Source of the DNA: Streptomyces sp. NBC_01275
GTDB taxonomy: Bacteria > Actinomycetota > Actinomycetes > Streptomycetales > Streptomycetaceae
NCBI RefSeq assembly: GCF_026340655.1
Contig: NZ_JAPEOZ010000001.1
Span: 8,866,001 to 8,930,000 of the forward strand
Reading direction: 5' to 3'
Length of the DNA: 64,000 nt
This document shows, one piece after another, positions 9,011-19,700 of the stretch. The translations under genes were made by a program, and so were the position numbers. How positions within the stretch are numbered: position 1 is the stretch's first letter; each line of letters begins with the position of its first letter. The notes under the pieces are model-generated. The model did no database searches. It saw nothing but the letters and a program-made list of their open reading frames with translations, and was not told the DNA's origin.

Positions 9011-9244
9011 TCTGTGCTGTGGCGCCCTCCGTCGTATGCGTAGACTTTCGCCGCCCTTCAGGCCGCTTCGGAGCTCTCCGGACGCTTAGGGTGCTTTTCG
9101 CAGGTCTTTCGGGGGAGTCAATTCGGCACGTGCCGCAGGCAGTGACCGGGAACGGACGGTCAATTTCCGTTTCCACTCGCCCCTTTGGCGGGCGATCAGT
9201 AGCCTCAGCTCGAACACCGGATCGCCTACGCCTTGGAGAGATAC
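9011..9244. promoter_or_regulatory. Leader region of the methyltransferase / rmdA operon
   Basis: This is the rest of the 325-base gap between the lipoprotein terminator and the methyltransferase start. I see no coding frame. It ends with TAGCCT at 9201-9206 as a possible -10 and GGAGAG at 9235-9240 as the ribosome site for ATG 9245. AGTGACC near 9141 resembles half of a BldD-type site, but the second half is not convincing. Confidence 0.4.
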
Positions 9245-10057
9245 ATGGAGCGTCCCGCCTGGGCCCCACGGAGCATCGACGTCTCGGTGCCCAGTGTCTC
9301 GCGGATCTACGACTACTACCTGGGCGGTTCGCACAACTTCGAGGTCGACCGGGAAGCGGCGCGCAGGGCCATGGAGTTCATGCCGGGACTTCCCAAGATC
9401 AGCCAGGCGAACCGGGCGTTCATGCGCCGCGCGGTGCGGTACGCGGTCGGCGAGGGCATCACCCAGTTCCTCGACATCGGCTCGGGCATCCCCACCTTCG
9501 GCAACGTCCACGAGGTGGCCCAGGCGGCCAGCCCCGGCGCGCACGTGGTCTACGTCGACCACGACCCGGTGGCCGTCGCGCACAGCCAGGCCGTGCTGGC
9601 CGGCCACGACACCGTGGACGTCGTGGCCGCCGATCTGCGCAAGCCGCGGGAGATCCTGAGCAGCCCGCAGGTGCAGCACCTCATCGACCCGGACCGGCCG
9701 GTGGCGCTGCTGCTCGTCGCCGTCCTGCACTTCGTGGAGGACGCGGACGAACCGTACGCGGCGGTGGCCGAGTTGAGGGACGCGCTCGCGCCCGGCAGTC
9801 TGCTCGTCCTCACCCATGCCTCGTACGAGGGAATCCCGCTGCCGCCGGAGCGGGCCGAGGGCGCGGTGGACGTGTACAAGGACATTCGCAACCCGCTGAT
9901 CATGCGCTCGCGTGACAAGATCGCGCGGTTCTTCGAGGGGTACGACATGGTGGAACCGGGACTGGTGCCGATGCCGCACTGGCGGCCGGAGTCGGCGGCG
10001 GAGGACGAGGATCTGTACGCCTTCTCCGGGTTCGCCGGCGTGGGGCGTACGGCGTGA
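9245..10057 (+). CDS. SAM-dependent methyltransferase, PF04672 (Streptomyces DUF574) family
   Basis: This 270-residue protein shows the family opening YDYYLGGSHNFEVDREAA, then FLDIGSGIPTFGNVHE as the SAM-binding glycine loop, YVDHDPVAV as the acidic loop, and ALLLVAVLHFV before the C-terminal strands. The family is greatly expanded in streptomycetes and its substrates are unknown. ATG 9245 is preferred to TTG 9233 because the GGAGAG ribosome site overlaps the latter. The last codons overlap the next gene (GTGA, 10054-10057), so its translation is coupled to the c-di-GMP protein. Confidence 0.9.
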   Translation: MERPAWAPRSIDVSVPSVSRIYDYYLGGSHNFEVDREAARRAMEFMPGLPKISQANRAFMRRAVRYAVGEGITQFLDIGSGIPTFGNVHEVAQAASPGAHVVYVDHDPVAVAHSQAVLAGHDTVDVVAADLRKPREILSSPQVQHLIDPDRPVALLLVAVLHFVEDADEPYAAVAELRDALAPGSLLVLTHASYEGIPLPPERAEGAVDVYKDIRNPLIMRSRDKIARFFEGYDMVEPGLVPMPHWRPESAAEDEDLYAFSGFAGVGRTA

Positions 10058-12189
10058 TCGCGGAGCCGGACGGGCCGGAGGACAGACTGCGGCGGTTCGC
10101 GACGATCTGGAGCCGGGCCGTGTTCCCGGTGACCTCGACGTCGCTGACCCGGCCCGAGTTCGAGGAGCAACTGCTGCCGCTGGCACGGCGGTTGCGCGAG
10201 GCGCTGCTGGAGCGGGCCTTCGACGCCGACGCGGGCAAGGCGGTGGGCGCGGCCCTCGTCGAGGCGCACTGCACCGACCCCGAGGCGCTCAGCCGCGCCC
10301 TGGACTGCGTCGACGCCTATCTGGTGCTCTACTGCGGCGAGGACGGCCCGCAGGAGGACCTGCGCACCCGGGCCTCACGGCTGCAGCACGCCATGGCCGC
10401 CGGATACGCGCAGGCGCTGCGCGAGCGCACGCTCGCCGAGCAGGAGGCCATCGCCCAGGCCGCGTTGCGGGCCCAGGGCGTGGTGGCGCAGGCGCTGCAC
10501 GCGAGCGAGGCCCGCTTCCGCGCGGTCTTCGAGGGGGCCGCGATAGGAATCAGCATCGCCGACCTCAAGGGCAACATCCTTCAGGTCAACGGGGCGTTGC
10601 TGCGGATGTTCGGCGGCGGCGAGCAGATCCTGCGGGGCCGCACCGTCCGCGAGTGGACGCACGCCGAGGACCCGCCGCAGGTCTGGCGGCTCTACGAGGA
10701 GCTGGTCAGCGGCGAACGCGAGCACTACCACACGGAGAAGGCGTTCTACCGCCCCGACGGAACGGTCCTGTGGACCAACTTGACGGTCTCCCTGCTGCGC
10801 GACGCCGACGGCGCCCCGCAGTACCAGCTGGCGCTGATGGAGGACACCACCGAGCGCCGGCTGCTCAACCTGCGGCTGCGCTACGAGGCCACCCACGACG
10901 CGCTCACCGGCCTGCCCAACCGGACCCTGTTCTTCGAACGGCTGGAGAAGGCGCTGGCCGCGGGACCGGGACAGCGCTTCGGCCTGTGCTATCTCGACCT
11001 GGACGGCTTCAAGACCATCAACGACAGCCTCGGACACGCGGCCGGCGACCGGCTGCTCGTCGAGGTCGCCGACCGGCTGCAGTCCTGCGCGACCGCGCCC
11101 GGCGAGATGGTCGCGCGCCTGGGCGGCGACGAGTTCGTGGCGCTGACCACCGGCCCCGACACCTGCCGTGAGGTCGACGAGCTCGCCGCGCGCATCATGA
11201 ACGCGCTGGTCGCGCCGGTGCGCATCGACGGGCGGGAGCTGACCGTGCGCGGCAGCATCGGCATCGTCGAGGGGCCGACGGGGGAGCGCAGCGCGGCGGA
11301 GGTGCTGCGCAGCGCCGACATCACCATGTACCGGGCGAAGTCGGCGGGCGGCAACCGCTTCGAGCTCGCCGACGCGGAGGCCGACGCCCGCGCGATCACC
11401 CGCCACGGGCTGACCACGGCGTTGCCGGCCGCTCTGGAGCGGGGCGAGTTCTTCATCGAGTACCAGCCGCTGGTGCACCTCGGCGACGGCACGGTGCGCG
11501 GGGCCGAGGCCCTGGTGCGCTGGCTGCATCCGCAGCACGGCGTGCTCGGCCCCGACCGGTTCATCCCGCTCGCCGAGCACACCGGCCTGATCGTGCCGCT
11601 GGGGCGCTGGGTCCTGGAGGAGTCCGTCCGGCAGGCCGGGGAGTGGCGGGAGCGGGGCGGCGACGGACATCCCCTGCGCATCAACGTCAACCTCTCGCCG
11701 TGCCAGCTCACCCACCCCGGGCTGGTGCAGGACACCGTCGACATCCTGGAGCGCGCGGGCGTCGAGCCGCAGGCGCTGTGCCTGGAGGTCACCGAGTCGG
11801 CGTTGATCGGCGCCGACGACGACCTGCTCAAACCGCTGCGCAGGCTCGCCGAGATGGGCGTCGACATCGCCCTGGACGACTTCGGCACCGGCTACTCCAA
11901 CCTCGCCAACCTGCGCCGGCTGCCGGTGAGCGTGCTGAAGCTGGACCGCTCCTTCACCCAGGGCATGCAGCAGTTCCCGGCCGACCCCGTCGACCTCAAG
12001 ATCGTCGAGGGGATCGTCTCCCTCGCCCACAGCCTGGACCTCGCGGTCACGGTCGAGGGCGTGGAGACCGGGGCCCAGGCCGAGCAACTCCGCATACTGG
12101 GCTGCGACACGGCCCAGGGCTGGTACTACGCCCGCCCGGGCCCACCGGAGCGGTTGCACGAGCTGGTTCTGGCGGACGCGACGAGCTGA
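10054..12189 (+). CDS. rmdA: PAS-GGDEF-EAL cyclic di-GMP turnover protein, likely RmdA
   Basis: 711 residues: an N-terminal helical region (1-150), a PAS/PAC module (about 150-275), a GGDEF domain with the intact motif at residues 357-361, and an EAL domain with EAL at 485-487 and DDFGTGYSNL downstream. Both catalytic signatures are present, so diguanylate cyclase and phosphodiesterase activity are both possible. Architecture and context (lipoprotein and methyltransferase upstream, LysR and sdh downstream) match S. coelicolor RmdA (SCO0928), which is described as a phosphodiesterase that affects morphology and development. No transmembrane helix is evident. The GTG start overlaps the methyltransferase stop by 4 bases. 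The symbol rests on context and domain order, not on an alignment. Confidence 0.85.
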   Translation: MIAEPDGPEDRLRRFATIWSRAVFPVTSTSLTRPEFEEQLLPLARRLREALLERAFDADAGKAVGAALVEAHCTDPEALSRALDCVDAYLVLYCGEDGPQEDLRTRASRLQHAMAAGYAQALRERTLAEQEAIAQAALRAQGVVAQALHASEARFRAVFEGAAIGISIADLKGNILQVNGALLRMFGGGEQILRGRTVREWTHAEDPPQVWRLYEELVSGEREHYHTEKAFYRPDGTVLWTNLTVSLLRDADGAPQYQLALMEDTTERRLLNLRLRYEATHDALTGLPNRTLFFERLEKALAAGPGQRFGLCYLDLDGFKTINDSLGHAAGDRLLVEVADRLQSCATAPGEMVARLGGDEFVALTTGPDTCREVDELAARIMNALVAPVRIDGRELTVRGSIGIVEGPTGERSAAEVLRSADITMYRAKSAGGNRFELADAEADARAITRHGLTTALPAALERGEFFIEYQPLVHLGDGTVRGAEALVRWLHPQHGVLGPDRFIPLAEHTGLIVPLGRWVLEESVRQAGEWRERGGDGHPLRINVNLSPCQLTHPGLVQDTVDILERAGVEPQALCLEVTESALIGADDDLLKPLRRLAEMGVDIALDDFGTGYSNLANLRRLPVSVLKLDRSFTQGMQQFPADPVDLKIVEGIVSLAHSLDLAVTVEGVETGAQAEQLRILGCDTAQGWYYARPGPPERLHELVLADATS

Positions 12190-12195
12190 GGGCGA

Positions 12196-12224
12196 CCCCG
12201 GCCGGCGGGGGAGGCGTGCCGGGG
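12196..12224. terminator. Weak hairpin between convergent rmdA and LysR genes
   Basis: CCCCGGC (12196-12202) and GCCGGGG (12218-12224) form a 7-bp stem with a 15-base loop in the 36-base convergent gap. Confidence 0.4.
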
Positions 12225-12225
12225 T

Positions 12226-13110
12226 TCATCTCTCCAGCAACATCCGCTGCAACTCCCGCGCCGCCCGCGGCGGCGCCACGTCACTGCGGTGGGCGAGGGC
12301 GATGGTGCGGTGCAGGCCGGGCCGGGCGAGCGGGGTGACCCGAAGGCCGCGGCCCGACCGGGTCGCCACCATCCGGGGCACCACCGCCACGCCCAACCCC
12401 GCCCGCACGAACCCCAGCACCGCGTCCATCTCCCCGCCCTCCACCGCGAAGTCCGGCTCGAACCCCTCTGCCCGGCAAGCAGCCACGGTCAGTTCCCGCA
12501 GGTCGTAGCCGTGTCGGAACATCACCAGGCGTTCGCCCTCCAGGTCGGCGACATGGACGCTGCGCCGCCCGTGCCCCGGCCTGGAGGCCTCCGGGGAGGA
12601 CACCACGACGAGGTCCTCCCGCAGCAGCTCCACCGTGGTCAGCGCGGGCGACGGGCTGGGCAGCGGCAGCACGACCAGGGCGAGGTCCAGCGCGCCGCGG
12701 GCCAGCCCCCGGACGAGGTCGTGCGAGCCGCCCTCCTCGATCAGCAGCCGGATGCCCGGATAGCGGTCGTGGAAGGCGCGCAGCACGTCCGGCAGCAGAC
12801 CGGTGCACAGACTCGGCGTCGCCCCCAGCCGCACCCGCCCGCTGCGCAGCTGCACCAGCTCCTGCACCTCGTACCGTGCCGTCTCGGTGTCCGCCAGGAT
12901 CCGGCGGGCCAGCGGCAGCAGCGCCTCGCCCGCGTCGGTGAGCGTGATGTTGCCGCGCGCCCGCAGGAACAGATCCGCCCCCAGCTCCCGCTCCAGCGCC
13001 CTGATCTGCTGCGACAGCGACGGCTGCGCCACATGCACGAGCTCGGCGGCCCGGGTGAAGTGCCGCGTCTCGGCGACCGCCACGAAGTACTGGAGCTGCT
13101 GGAACTGCAT
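12226..13110 (-). CDS. LysR-family transcriptional regulator divergent from sdhCAB
   Basis: 294 residues with a classic N-terminal winged helix-turn-helix (MQFQQLQYFVAVAETRHFTR, then AQPSLSQQIRALERELG) and a periplasmic-binding-like effector domain from about residue 90. ATG 13110 is chosen because the conserved LysR N-terminus starts there; the upstream extension is not family-like. The gene is divergent from the succinate dehydrogenase operon with 95 bases between, a standard arrangement for LysR control of the neighbour. A perfect ATAGG-N5-CCTAT site at 13131 fits the T-N11-A LysR box. The effector is unknown. Confidence 0.9.
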   Translation of the reverse strand: MQFQQLQYFVAVAETRHFTRAAELVHVAQPSLSQQIRALERELGADLFLRARGNITLTDAGEALLPLARRILADTETARYEVQELVQLRSGRVRLGATPSLCTGLLPDVLRAFHDRYPGIRLLIEEGGSHDLVRGLARGALDLALVVLPLPSPSPALTTVELLREDLVVVSSPEASRPGHGRRSVHVADLEGERLVMFRHGYDLRELTVAACRAEGFEPDFAVEGGEMDAVLGFVRAGLGVAVVPRMVATRSGRGLRVTPLARPGLHRTIALAHRSDVAPPRAARELQRMLLER

Positions 13111-13130
13111 TCCGTCAGCATACGTCGACG

Positions 13131-13145
13131 ATAGGCATCGCCTAT
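13131..13145. promoter_or_regulatory. LysR-type operator ATAGG-N5-CCTAT
   Basis: The perfect palindrome ATAGGCATCGCCTAT lies 21 bases upstream of the LysR start and 61 bases upstream of sdhC. It matches the T-N11-A pattern. Downstream, TTGGAC (13167) and TAGCGT (13192) are a possible but widely spaced sdhC promoter. Confidence 0.65.
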
Positions 13146-13205
13146 GGAATCCAGGCGGACCATGTCTTGGACCGATGAGGTGTCCCGGCCCTAGCGTCTG
13201 GAGAC

Positions 13206-13913
13206 ATGGCTCTGGCAACGCGGACGGACCGACGGCCGTCGATGGCGCGCACGGTGTGGGACTCCTCCGTCGGCAAGAAGACGGTGATGGCCGTCAGCGG
13301 CGTGATCATGCTGCTGTACCTGGTCGCGCACGTCATCGGGAATCTCAAGATCTTCTTCGGCCCGGCGGAGTTCAACCACTACGCGCACTGGCTGCGCACC
13401 GTCGGCGAACCGTTCATGCACTACGAGTGGACGCTCTGGCTGATCCGCGTGGTGCTGGTGGCGGCCGTGGTCGCCCACGCCACGTCCGCCTACCAGCTCA
13501 GCCGCCGCGACCTCAAGGCCCGGCCCACCCGGTACGTGCACAGGAAGGCGCGGACGAGCTACGCCACGCGCACCATGCGCTGGGGCGGGATCGTCCTCGC
13601 CCTGTTCATCGTCTGGCACATCCTCGACCTGACGACCGGCACCGTGCATCCGGGCGGCTTCCAGGAGGGCCACCCGTACCAGAACGTCGTGGACACCTTC
13701 TCCACCTGGTACGGCAACGTCATCTACATCGTCGCGATGCTCGCCGTCGGCCTGCACGTCCGGCACGGCTTCTGGAGCGCCGCCCAGACCCTCGGCGTCG
13801 GCAGCCGCACCCGCGACCGCGCCCTGAAGACCGTCGCGAACGTCCTCGCGCTGCTGCTCACGGCCGGCTTCATCGCCGTACCCGTGGGCGTCATGACCGG
13901 AGTGGTGAGCTGA
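13206..13913 (+). CDS. sdhC: Succinate dehydrogenase cytochrome b subunit
   Basis: 235 residues with five predicted membrane helices, typical of the single-subunit di-heme b-type anchor (B. subtilis-like class). Histidines in helices ([43 protein letters not shown]) are candidate heme ligands. It anchors the SdhA/SdhB heads and passes electrons to menaquinone. A GGAG site lies just before ATG 13206. It is followed one base later by the flavoprotein gene. No separate sdhD is present, as expected for this class. Confidence 0.92.
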   Translation: MALATRTDRRPSMARTVWDSSVGKKTVMAVSGVIMLLYLVAHVIGNLKIFFGPAEFNHYAHWLRTVGEPFMHYEWTLWLIRVVLVAAVVAHATSAYQLSRRDLKARPTRYVHRKARTSYATRTMRWGGIVLALFIVWHILDLTTGTVHPGGFQEGHPYQNVVDTFSTWYGNVIYIVAMLAVGLHVRHGFWSAAQTLGVGSRTRDRALKTVANVLALLLTAGFIAVPVGVMTGVVS

Positions 13914-13914
13914 C

Positions 13915-15860
<1,946 letters not shown>

Positions 15861-15864
<4 letters not shown>

Positions 15865-16610
15865 AGCTCACCCTGCGCGTCTGGCGGCAGCGCCACGCCG
15901 ACGCCGACGGCGCCATGTCCACGTACGAGGTGGACGGCATCTCGCCCGACATGTCCTTCCTGGAGATGCTCGACACCCTCAACGAGGAACTCATCCTGCG
16001 CGGCGACGACCCGGTCGCCTTCGACCACGACTGCCGCGAGGGCATCTGCGGCGCGTGCTCCCTCGTCATCAACGGCGACGCGCACGGACCGGAGCGCACC
16101 ACCACCTGCCAGCTGCACATGCGGTCCTTCGCGGACGGCGACACCATCGACGTCGAGCCGTGGCGGGCCGCCGCCTTCCCCGTCGTCAAGGACCTGGTGG
16201 TCGACCGCGGGGCCTTCGACCGGATCATCCAGGCCGGCGGCTACATCACCGCCCCCACCGGCGCGGCCCCCGACGCCCACGCCACGCCCGTGCCGAAACC
16301 CGACGCCGACCTCGCCTTCGAGCACGCCGAGTGCATCGGCTGCGGAGCGTGCGTGGCCGCCTGCCCCAACGGCGCGGCGATGCTGTTCACCTCCGCCAAG
16401 ATCAACCACCTCAACGTGCTGCCGCAGGGCGCACCCGAGCGGGAGACGCGGGTGCTGGACATGGTGGAGCAGATGGACGCGGAGGGCTTCGGCGGCTGCA
16501 CCCTCGCCGGGGAGTGCGCGACCGCCTGCCCCAAGGGCATTCCGCTGGTCTCCATCACCGGCATGAACAAGGAGTGGCTGCGGGCCACGCGCAGGGCGGC
16601 GAAGCGGTAG
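15861..16610 (+). CDS. sdhB: Succinate dehydrogenase iron-sulfur subunit
   Basis: 249 residues. The plant-type [2Fe-2S] ligands are C58, C63, C66 and C83. The second domain has [12 protein letters not shown] (C158, C161, C164, C168) and C213, C219, C223, giving one [4Fe-4S] and one [3Fe-4S] cluster as in B. subtilis-type enzymes. It carries electrons from SdhA to SdhC. The start is fixed by the ATGA overlap with sdhA. A hairpin terminator lies 57 bases after the stop. Confidence 0.95.
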
Positions 16611-16667
16611 GGCGCTTCAGCGGCGGTAGGCCGCTTCAGTGAACGTTCGCCGAAGAGTGCGGACGGG

Positions 16668-16700
16668 CGGGACCGGGAGTGGTGCTCATCCCCGGTCCCG
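16668..16700 (+). terminator. Terminator after sdhB
   Basis: CGGGACCGGG (16668-16677) pairs with CCCGGTCCCG (16691-16700) across a 13-base loop, followed by TCTGCTTTTC. Confidence 0.65.
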
Positions 16701-16843
16701 TCTGCTTTTCGGTCCGCCGGTTCTCGCCGTTCAGCAACCCCACATCCCCTCTCCTGGCATAGGTCACGTACACGCCAACCGCCGTCGGAAGAACAGACCC
16801 GGCGGCACCGCTCGCCGCCCCCGGCCCGTGACCAGGAGAAGCC

Positions 16844-17617
16844 ATGAGTGGCGTATCGACCCTCGACCGTCCCCAGCAGAACGTGGCCCCCGTCCGCTAC
16901 ACCGTCACCCTGGCCCGCGACGAGGACGACGTACGGGCCGCGCAGCGGCTGCGGCACGACGTGTTCGCCGGGGAGATGGGCGCCCTGCTGGCCACCCCCC
17001 GGCCCGGCCTCGACGTCGACCCCTTCGACGCGTACTGCGACCACCTGCTGGTGCGCGACACGCAGACCGGGCAGGTCGTGGGCACCTACCGGCTGCTGCC
17101 GCCGGAGCGCGCCGCGGTCGCCGGACGCCTCTACTCGGAGGGCGAGTTCGACCTGACCGCGCTCGACGCCATCCGGCCCGGCATGGTCGAGGTCGGCCGC
17201 TCCTGCGTGCACCCCGACCACCGCGACGGCGCCGTCATCGGCCTCATCTGGGCCGGGATCGCCCGCTACATGGTGGACCGCGGCCACGAGTGGCTGGCCG
17301 GCTGCTGCTCGATCCCGCTCGCCGACGGAGGCGTCCTCGCCGCCGGCGCCTGGGACCGGGTGCGCGAGAAGCACCTGGCGCCCGAGGAGTACCGGGTCCG
17401 CCCGCTGCTGCCCTGGATCCCGCAGACGCCCGCCCCGGCCGACCGCACCGAACTGCCCGCCCTGCTGCGCGGCTACGTCCGCCTCGGCGCCTGGGTCTGC
17501 GGGGAGCCCGCGCACGACCCGGACTTCGGGGTCGCCGACCTGTACGTGCTGCTGTCGATGCGCCGGGTGAACTCGCGCTACCTGCGGCACTTCCTCTCCC
17601 TCGTCCCCACCGCCTGA
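16844..17617 (+). CDS. olsB: Ornithine N-acyltransferase, OlsB-like (GNAT/Acetyltransf_5)
   Basis: 257 residues. The GNAT-type core includes RLRHDVFAGEMG, VVGTYRLLP and EVGRSCVHPDHRDG, which are hallmarks of the OlsB/hemolysin-like acyltransferases that load a 3-hydroxyacyl chain onto ornithine. ATG 16844 follows an AGGAG site. The downstream acyltransferase gene starts within its stop (TGATG), so the pair is translationally coupled. Family knowledge: OlsB makes lyso-ornithine lipid and OlsA adds the second chain. Ornithine lipids replace phospholipids under phosphate limitation; I looked for a PHO box upstream and did not find a convincing one. Confidence 0.85.
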   Translation: MSGVSTLDRPQQNVAPVRYTVTLARDEDDVRAAQRLRHDVFAGEMGALLATPRPGLDVDPFDAYCDHLLVRDTQTGQVVGTYRLLPPERAAVAGRLYSEGEFDLTALDAIRPGMVEVGRSCVHPDHRDGAVIGLIWAGIARYMVDRGHEWLAGCCSIPLADGGVLAAGAWDRVREKHLAPEEYRVRPLLPWIPQTPAPADRTELPALLRGYVRLGAWVCGEPAHDPDFGVADLYVLLSMRRVNSRYLRHFLSLVPTA

Positions 17618-18615
17618 TGAGCGTCTGGCTGCCCGGCGCACCCTGCACCCCGCGGGCGTGCGTGGAGACGACGCGCACCGCCACGGCCGCACCGCTGGCC
17701 GTGCTGCGGATCGTCGCGGTCGTCGCGCTGGTCCTGGTCGGGGTGGTGCTGGCGCCGTGGGGCGGCCGGATCCCGGCCGCCGCGACCCGACGGTGGAGCC
17801 GGGCGGTCGTCCAGTCCGCCGGCGTCCGGGTCCGGGTGAGCGGCGCGACCGCCCCCGCCGCCGGCGGGCTGCTGCTGGTGGCGAACCACATCTCCTGGCT
17901 GGACATCCCGCTGCTCGCCGCCGTCCGCCCGGCCCGGATGCTCGCCAAGTCCGAGATCCGGGGGTGGCCGGTGGCGGGCGCGCTGGCCGCGCGGGGCGGC
18001 GTCCTGTTCATCGACCGGGACCGGCTGCGCGCCCTGCCCGGGACGGTCGCCCGGATCGCCGAGGCGCTGCGCACCGGGCAGGCCGTCGCGGTGTTCCCCG
18101 AGGGCAGCACCTGGTGCGGCCGCGCCCAGGGACGCTTCCGGCGGGCGGTGTTCCAGGCCGCGCTGGACGCGAAGGTCCCCGTCCAGCCCGTACGCATCCG
18201 CTACCGGGCCGACGGCGGAGCGCCCAGCACCACGCCCGCCTACGTCGGCGACGACTCCCTGCTCGCCTCGCTGTGGCGGGTGGCGTCGGCGCGAGGCCTG
18301 GTCGCGGAGGTCGAGATACTGCCCGCCCTCGCTCCATCCGCGTACGCCGACCGCAGGGCGCTCGCGGCCGCTGCGGGGGAGCGGGTGTCGGGCGGGGCGC
18401 ACGGGTGGTGGGACCCTGCCCCGGGCGTCCCGCGGGACGCCGTCGTGCCCGATCGGGCGGGCGACCGCCCCGACTCGCGCGGCCGCCGTCTCGGCCCGCG
18501 CGGACAGCGGTCGCCGCGCGGTGGCGCCGGCGGTCTACGGGCGCCCGGATTCCAGCTGAAGAAGGGGGTGTTGGACGGCCGTCGGGATGGGATCATGGCG
18601 CGACCCGACGTCTGA
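17617..18615 (+). CDS. olsA: Lysophospholipid acyltransferase (PlsC family), probable OlsA partner
   Basis: 332 residues. A hydrophobic helix (about 26-48) precedes the PlsC domain with the catalytic NHISWLD (H-x4-D) motif, FIDRDR, and the acceptor-site FPEGS motif. Family knowledge: it O-acylates lyso-ornithine lipid when paired with OlsB. The start overlaps the olsB-like stop (TGATG). The normal domain ends near residue 245; the last 80 or so residues are Arg/Gly/Pro-rich and look like read-through of non-coding GC sequence, so an ancestral stop or frameshift near 18370 is possible. The OlsA role rests on context. Confidence 0.78.
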   Translation: MSVWLPGAPCTPRACVETTRTATAAPLAVLRIVAVVALVLVGVVLAPWGGRIPAAATRRWSRAVVQSAGVRVRVSGATAPAAGGLLLVANHISWLDIPLLAAVRPARMLAKSEIRGWPVAGALAARGGVLFIDRDRLRALPGTVARIAEALRTGQAVAVFPEGSTWCGRAQGRFRRAVFQAALDAKVPVQPVRIRYRADGGAPSTTPAYVGDDSLLASLWRVASARGLVAEVEILPALAPSAYADRRALAAAAGERVSGGAHGWWDPAPGVPRDAVVPDRAGDRPDSRGRRLGPRGQRSPRGGAGGLRAPGFQLKKGVLDGRRDGIMARPDV

Positions 18616-18626
18616 GGAGAGCGTGC

Positions 18627-19700
18627 GTGAGCGGAAGTCCGGCCGGAAGAACGGTCCTGGTGACGGGCGGCAGCGGCTTCGTGGCCGCCCATCTGGTACG
18701 GCAGCTCCTGGAACGCGGCTACCAGGTCCGCACCACCGTGCGCAGCACGGCGAACGCGGCGAAGGTAGAGCCCCTGCGCGCACTGCAGCACGCCCACCCC
18801 GGCCGCCTCGACCTCTTCGAGGCGGACCTGCTCACGGACGGCTCCTTCGACGAGGCGACGAAGGGCTGCACGGTCGTCTTCCACGTGGCCTCGCCGTTCC
18901 TGATGCCGGAGAAGATCAAGGACGGGCGCCGGGACGTCGTGGAACCGGCGTTGAAGGGCACGCTCAACGTCATCGCGGCCGTCGACCGCACGGAGACCGT
19001 CGAGCGCCTCGTCCTCACCTCCACCGTGGGCGCGATCTTCGGCGACTACGTCGACGTACGGGACATGGACGACCAGACCCTGTCGGAGAAGTACTTCAAC
19101 ACCACGAGCACGGTGGAGAACAACCCGTACCACTACGCCAAGACCGTTGCGGAGAAGGCGGCCTGGGAGGCCGAGGCGGCCCAGACTCGCTGGCGGCTGG
19201 TCTGCGTCAACCCCGGCCTGATCCTGGGCCCTTCCCTCACCCCGGCCTCGGACTCCGGCAGCCTGTTCCTCCTGGACGAGCTGTTCAAGGGCTACTTCTT
19301 CTACGGCGCCCCGGACTTCAGCTTCACCACGGCCGACGTACGGGACGTGGCGGCGGCCCACATCGCGGCGGCGGAACGCCCCGAGGCGCACGGCCGTTAC
19401 ATCGTCGCCGCGCGGGAGATGACCTCCTTCCACCAGATGGCGAAGGCCCTCCTCAAACACCACCCGAAGAACCTGCGCCTACCCCGAACGGCTCTGCCGC
19501 ACTGGCCGGTTCGCATCCTGGGCCCCGCCTTCGGCCTCTCCCAGGACTACATCCGCAACCACCTGGGCATCCGCTTCCCCGTGGACAACCGCCGCAGCAC
19601 CGAGGAACTGGGCCTCGCCTACCGCCCCATCGAGGAGACCCTGCTGGACCACTACCGTTCCTGGCGGGAGTCGGCCACGATCCCGGCCAGCCGCCGGTAG
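18627..19700 (+). CDS. NAD(P)-dependent extended SDR oxidoreductase, dihydroflavonol reductase-like
   Basis: 357 residues. The N-terminal TGGSGFVA (13-20) is the nucleotide-binding loop; LTSTVGAIFG and YHYAKTVAEK supply the catalytic Ser/Thr and the YxxxK pair. The pattern fits atypical/extended SDRs related to dihydroflavonol 4-reductase and methylglyoxal reductase. The substrate is unknown. GTG 18627 is preceded by GAGGAGAG with good spacing and puts the Rossmann motif at the usual place. The last 49 bases overlap the convergent LLM oxidoreductase gene. Confidence 0.85.
   Translation: MSGSPAGRTVLVTGGSGFVAAHLVRQLLERGYQVRTTVRSTANAAKVEPLRALQHAHPGRLDLFEADLLTDGSFDEATKGCTVVFHVASPFLMPEKIKDGRRDVVEPALKGTLNVIAAVDRTETVERLVLTSTVGAIFGDYVDVRDMDDQTLSEKYFNTTSTVENNPYHYAKTVAEKAAWEAEAAQTRWRLVCVNPGLILGPSLTPASDSGSLFLLDELFKGYFFYGAPDFSFTTADVRDVAAAHIAAAERPEAHGRYIVAAREMTSFHQMAKALLKHHPKNLRLPRTALPHWPVRILGPAFGLSQDYIRNHLGIRFPVDNRRSTEELGLAYRPIEETLLDHYRSWRESATIPASRR

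Noticed and set aside
9141..9167. Possible BldD site upstream of the methyltransferase/rmdA operon
   Set aside because: AGTGA is present, but the inverted TCACT half at proper spacing is missing.
16711..16740. Possible PHO box before the ornithine-lipid genes (repeated GTTC-like units)
   Set aside because: The units are 9 bases apart rather than 11 and match the GTTCACC consensus poorly, so phosphate control is not supported by sequence.
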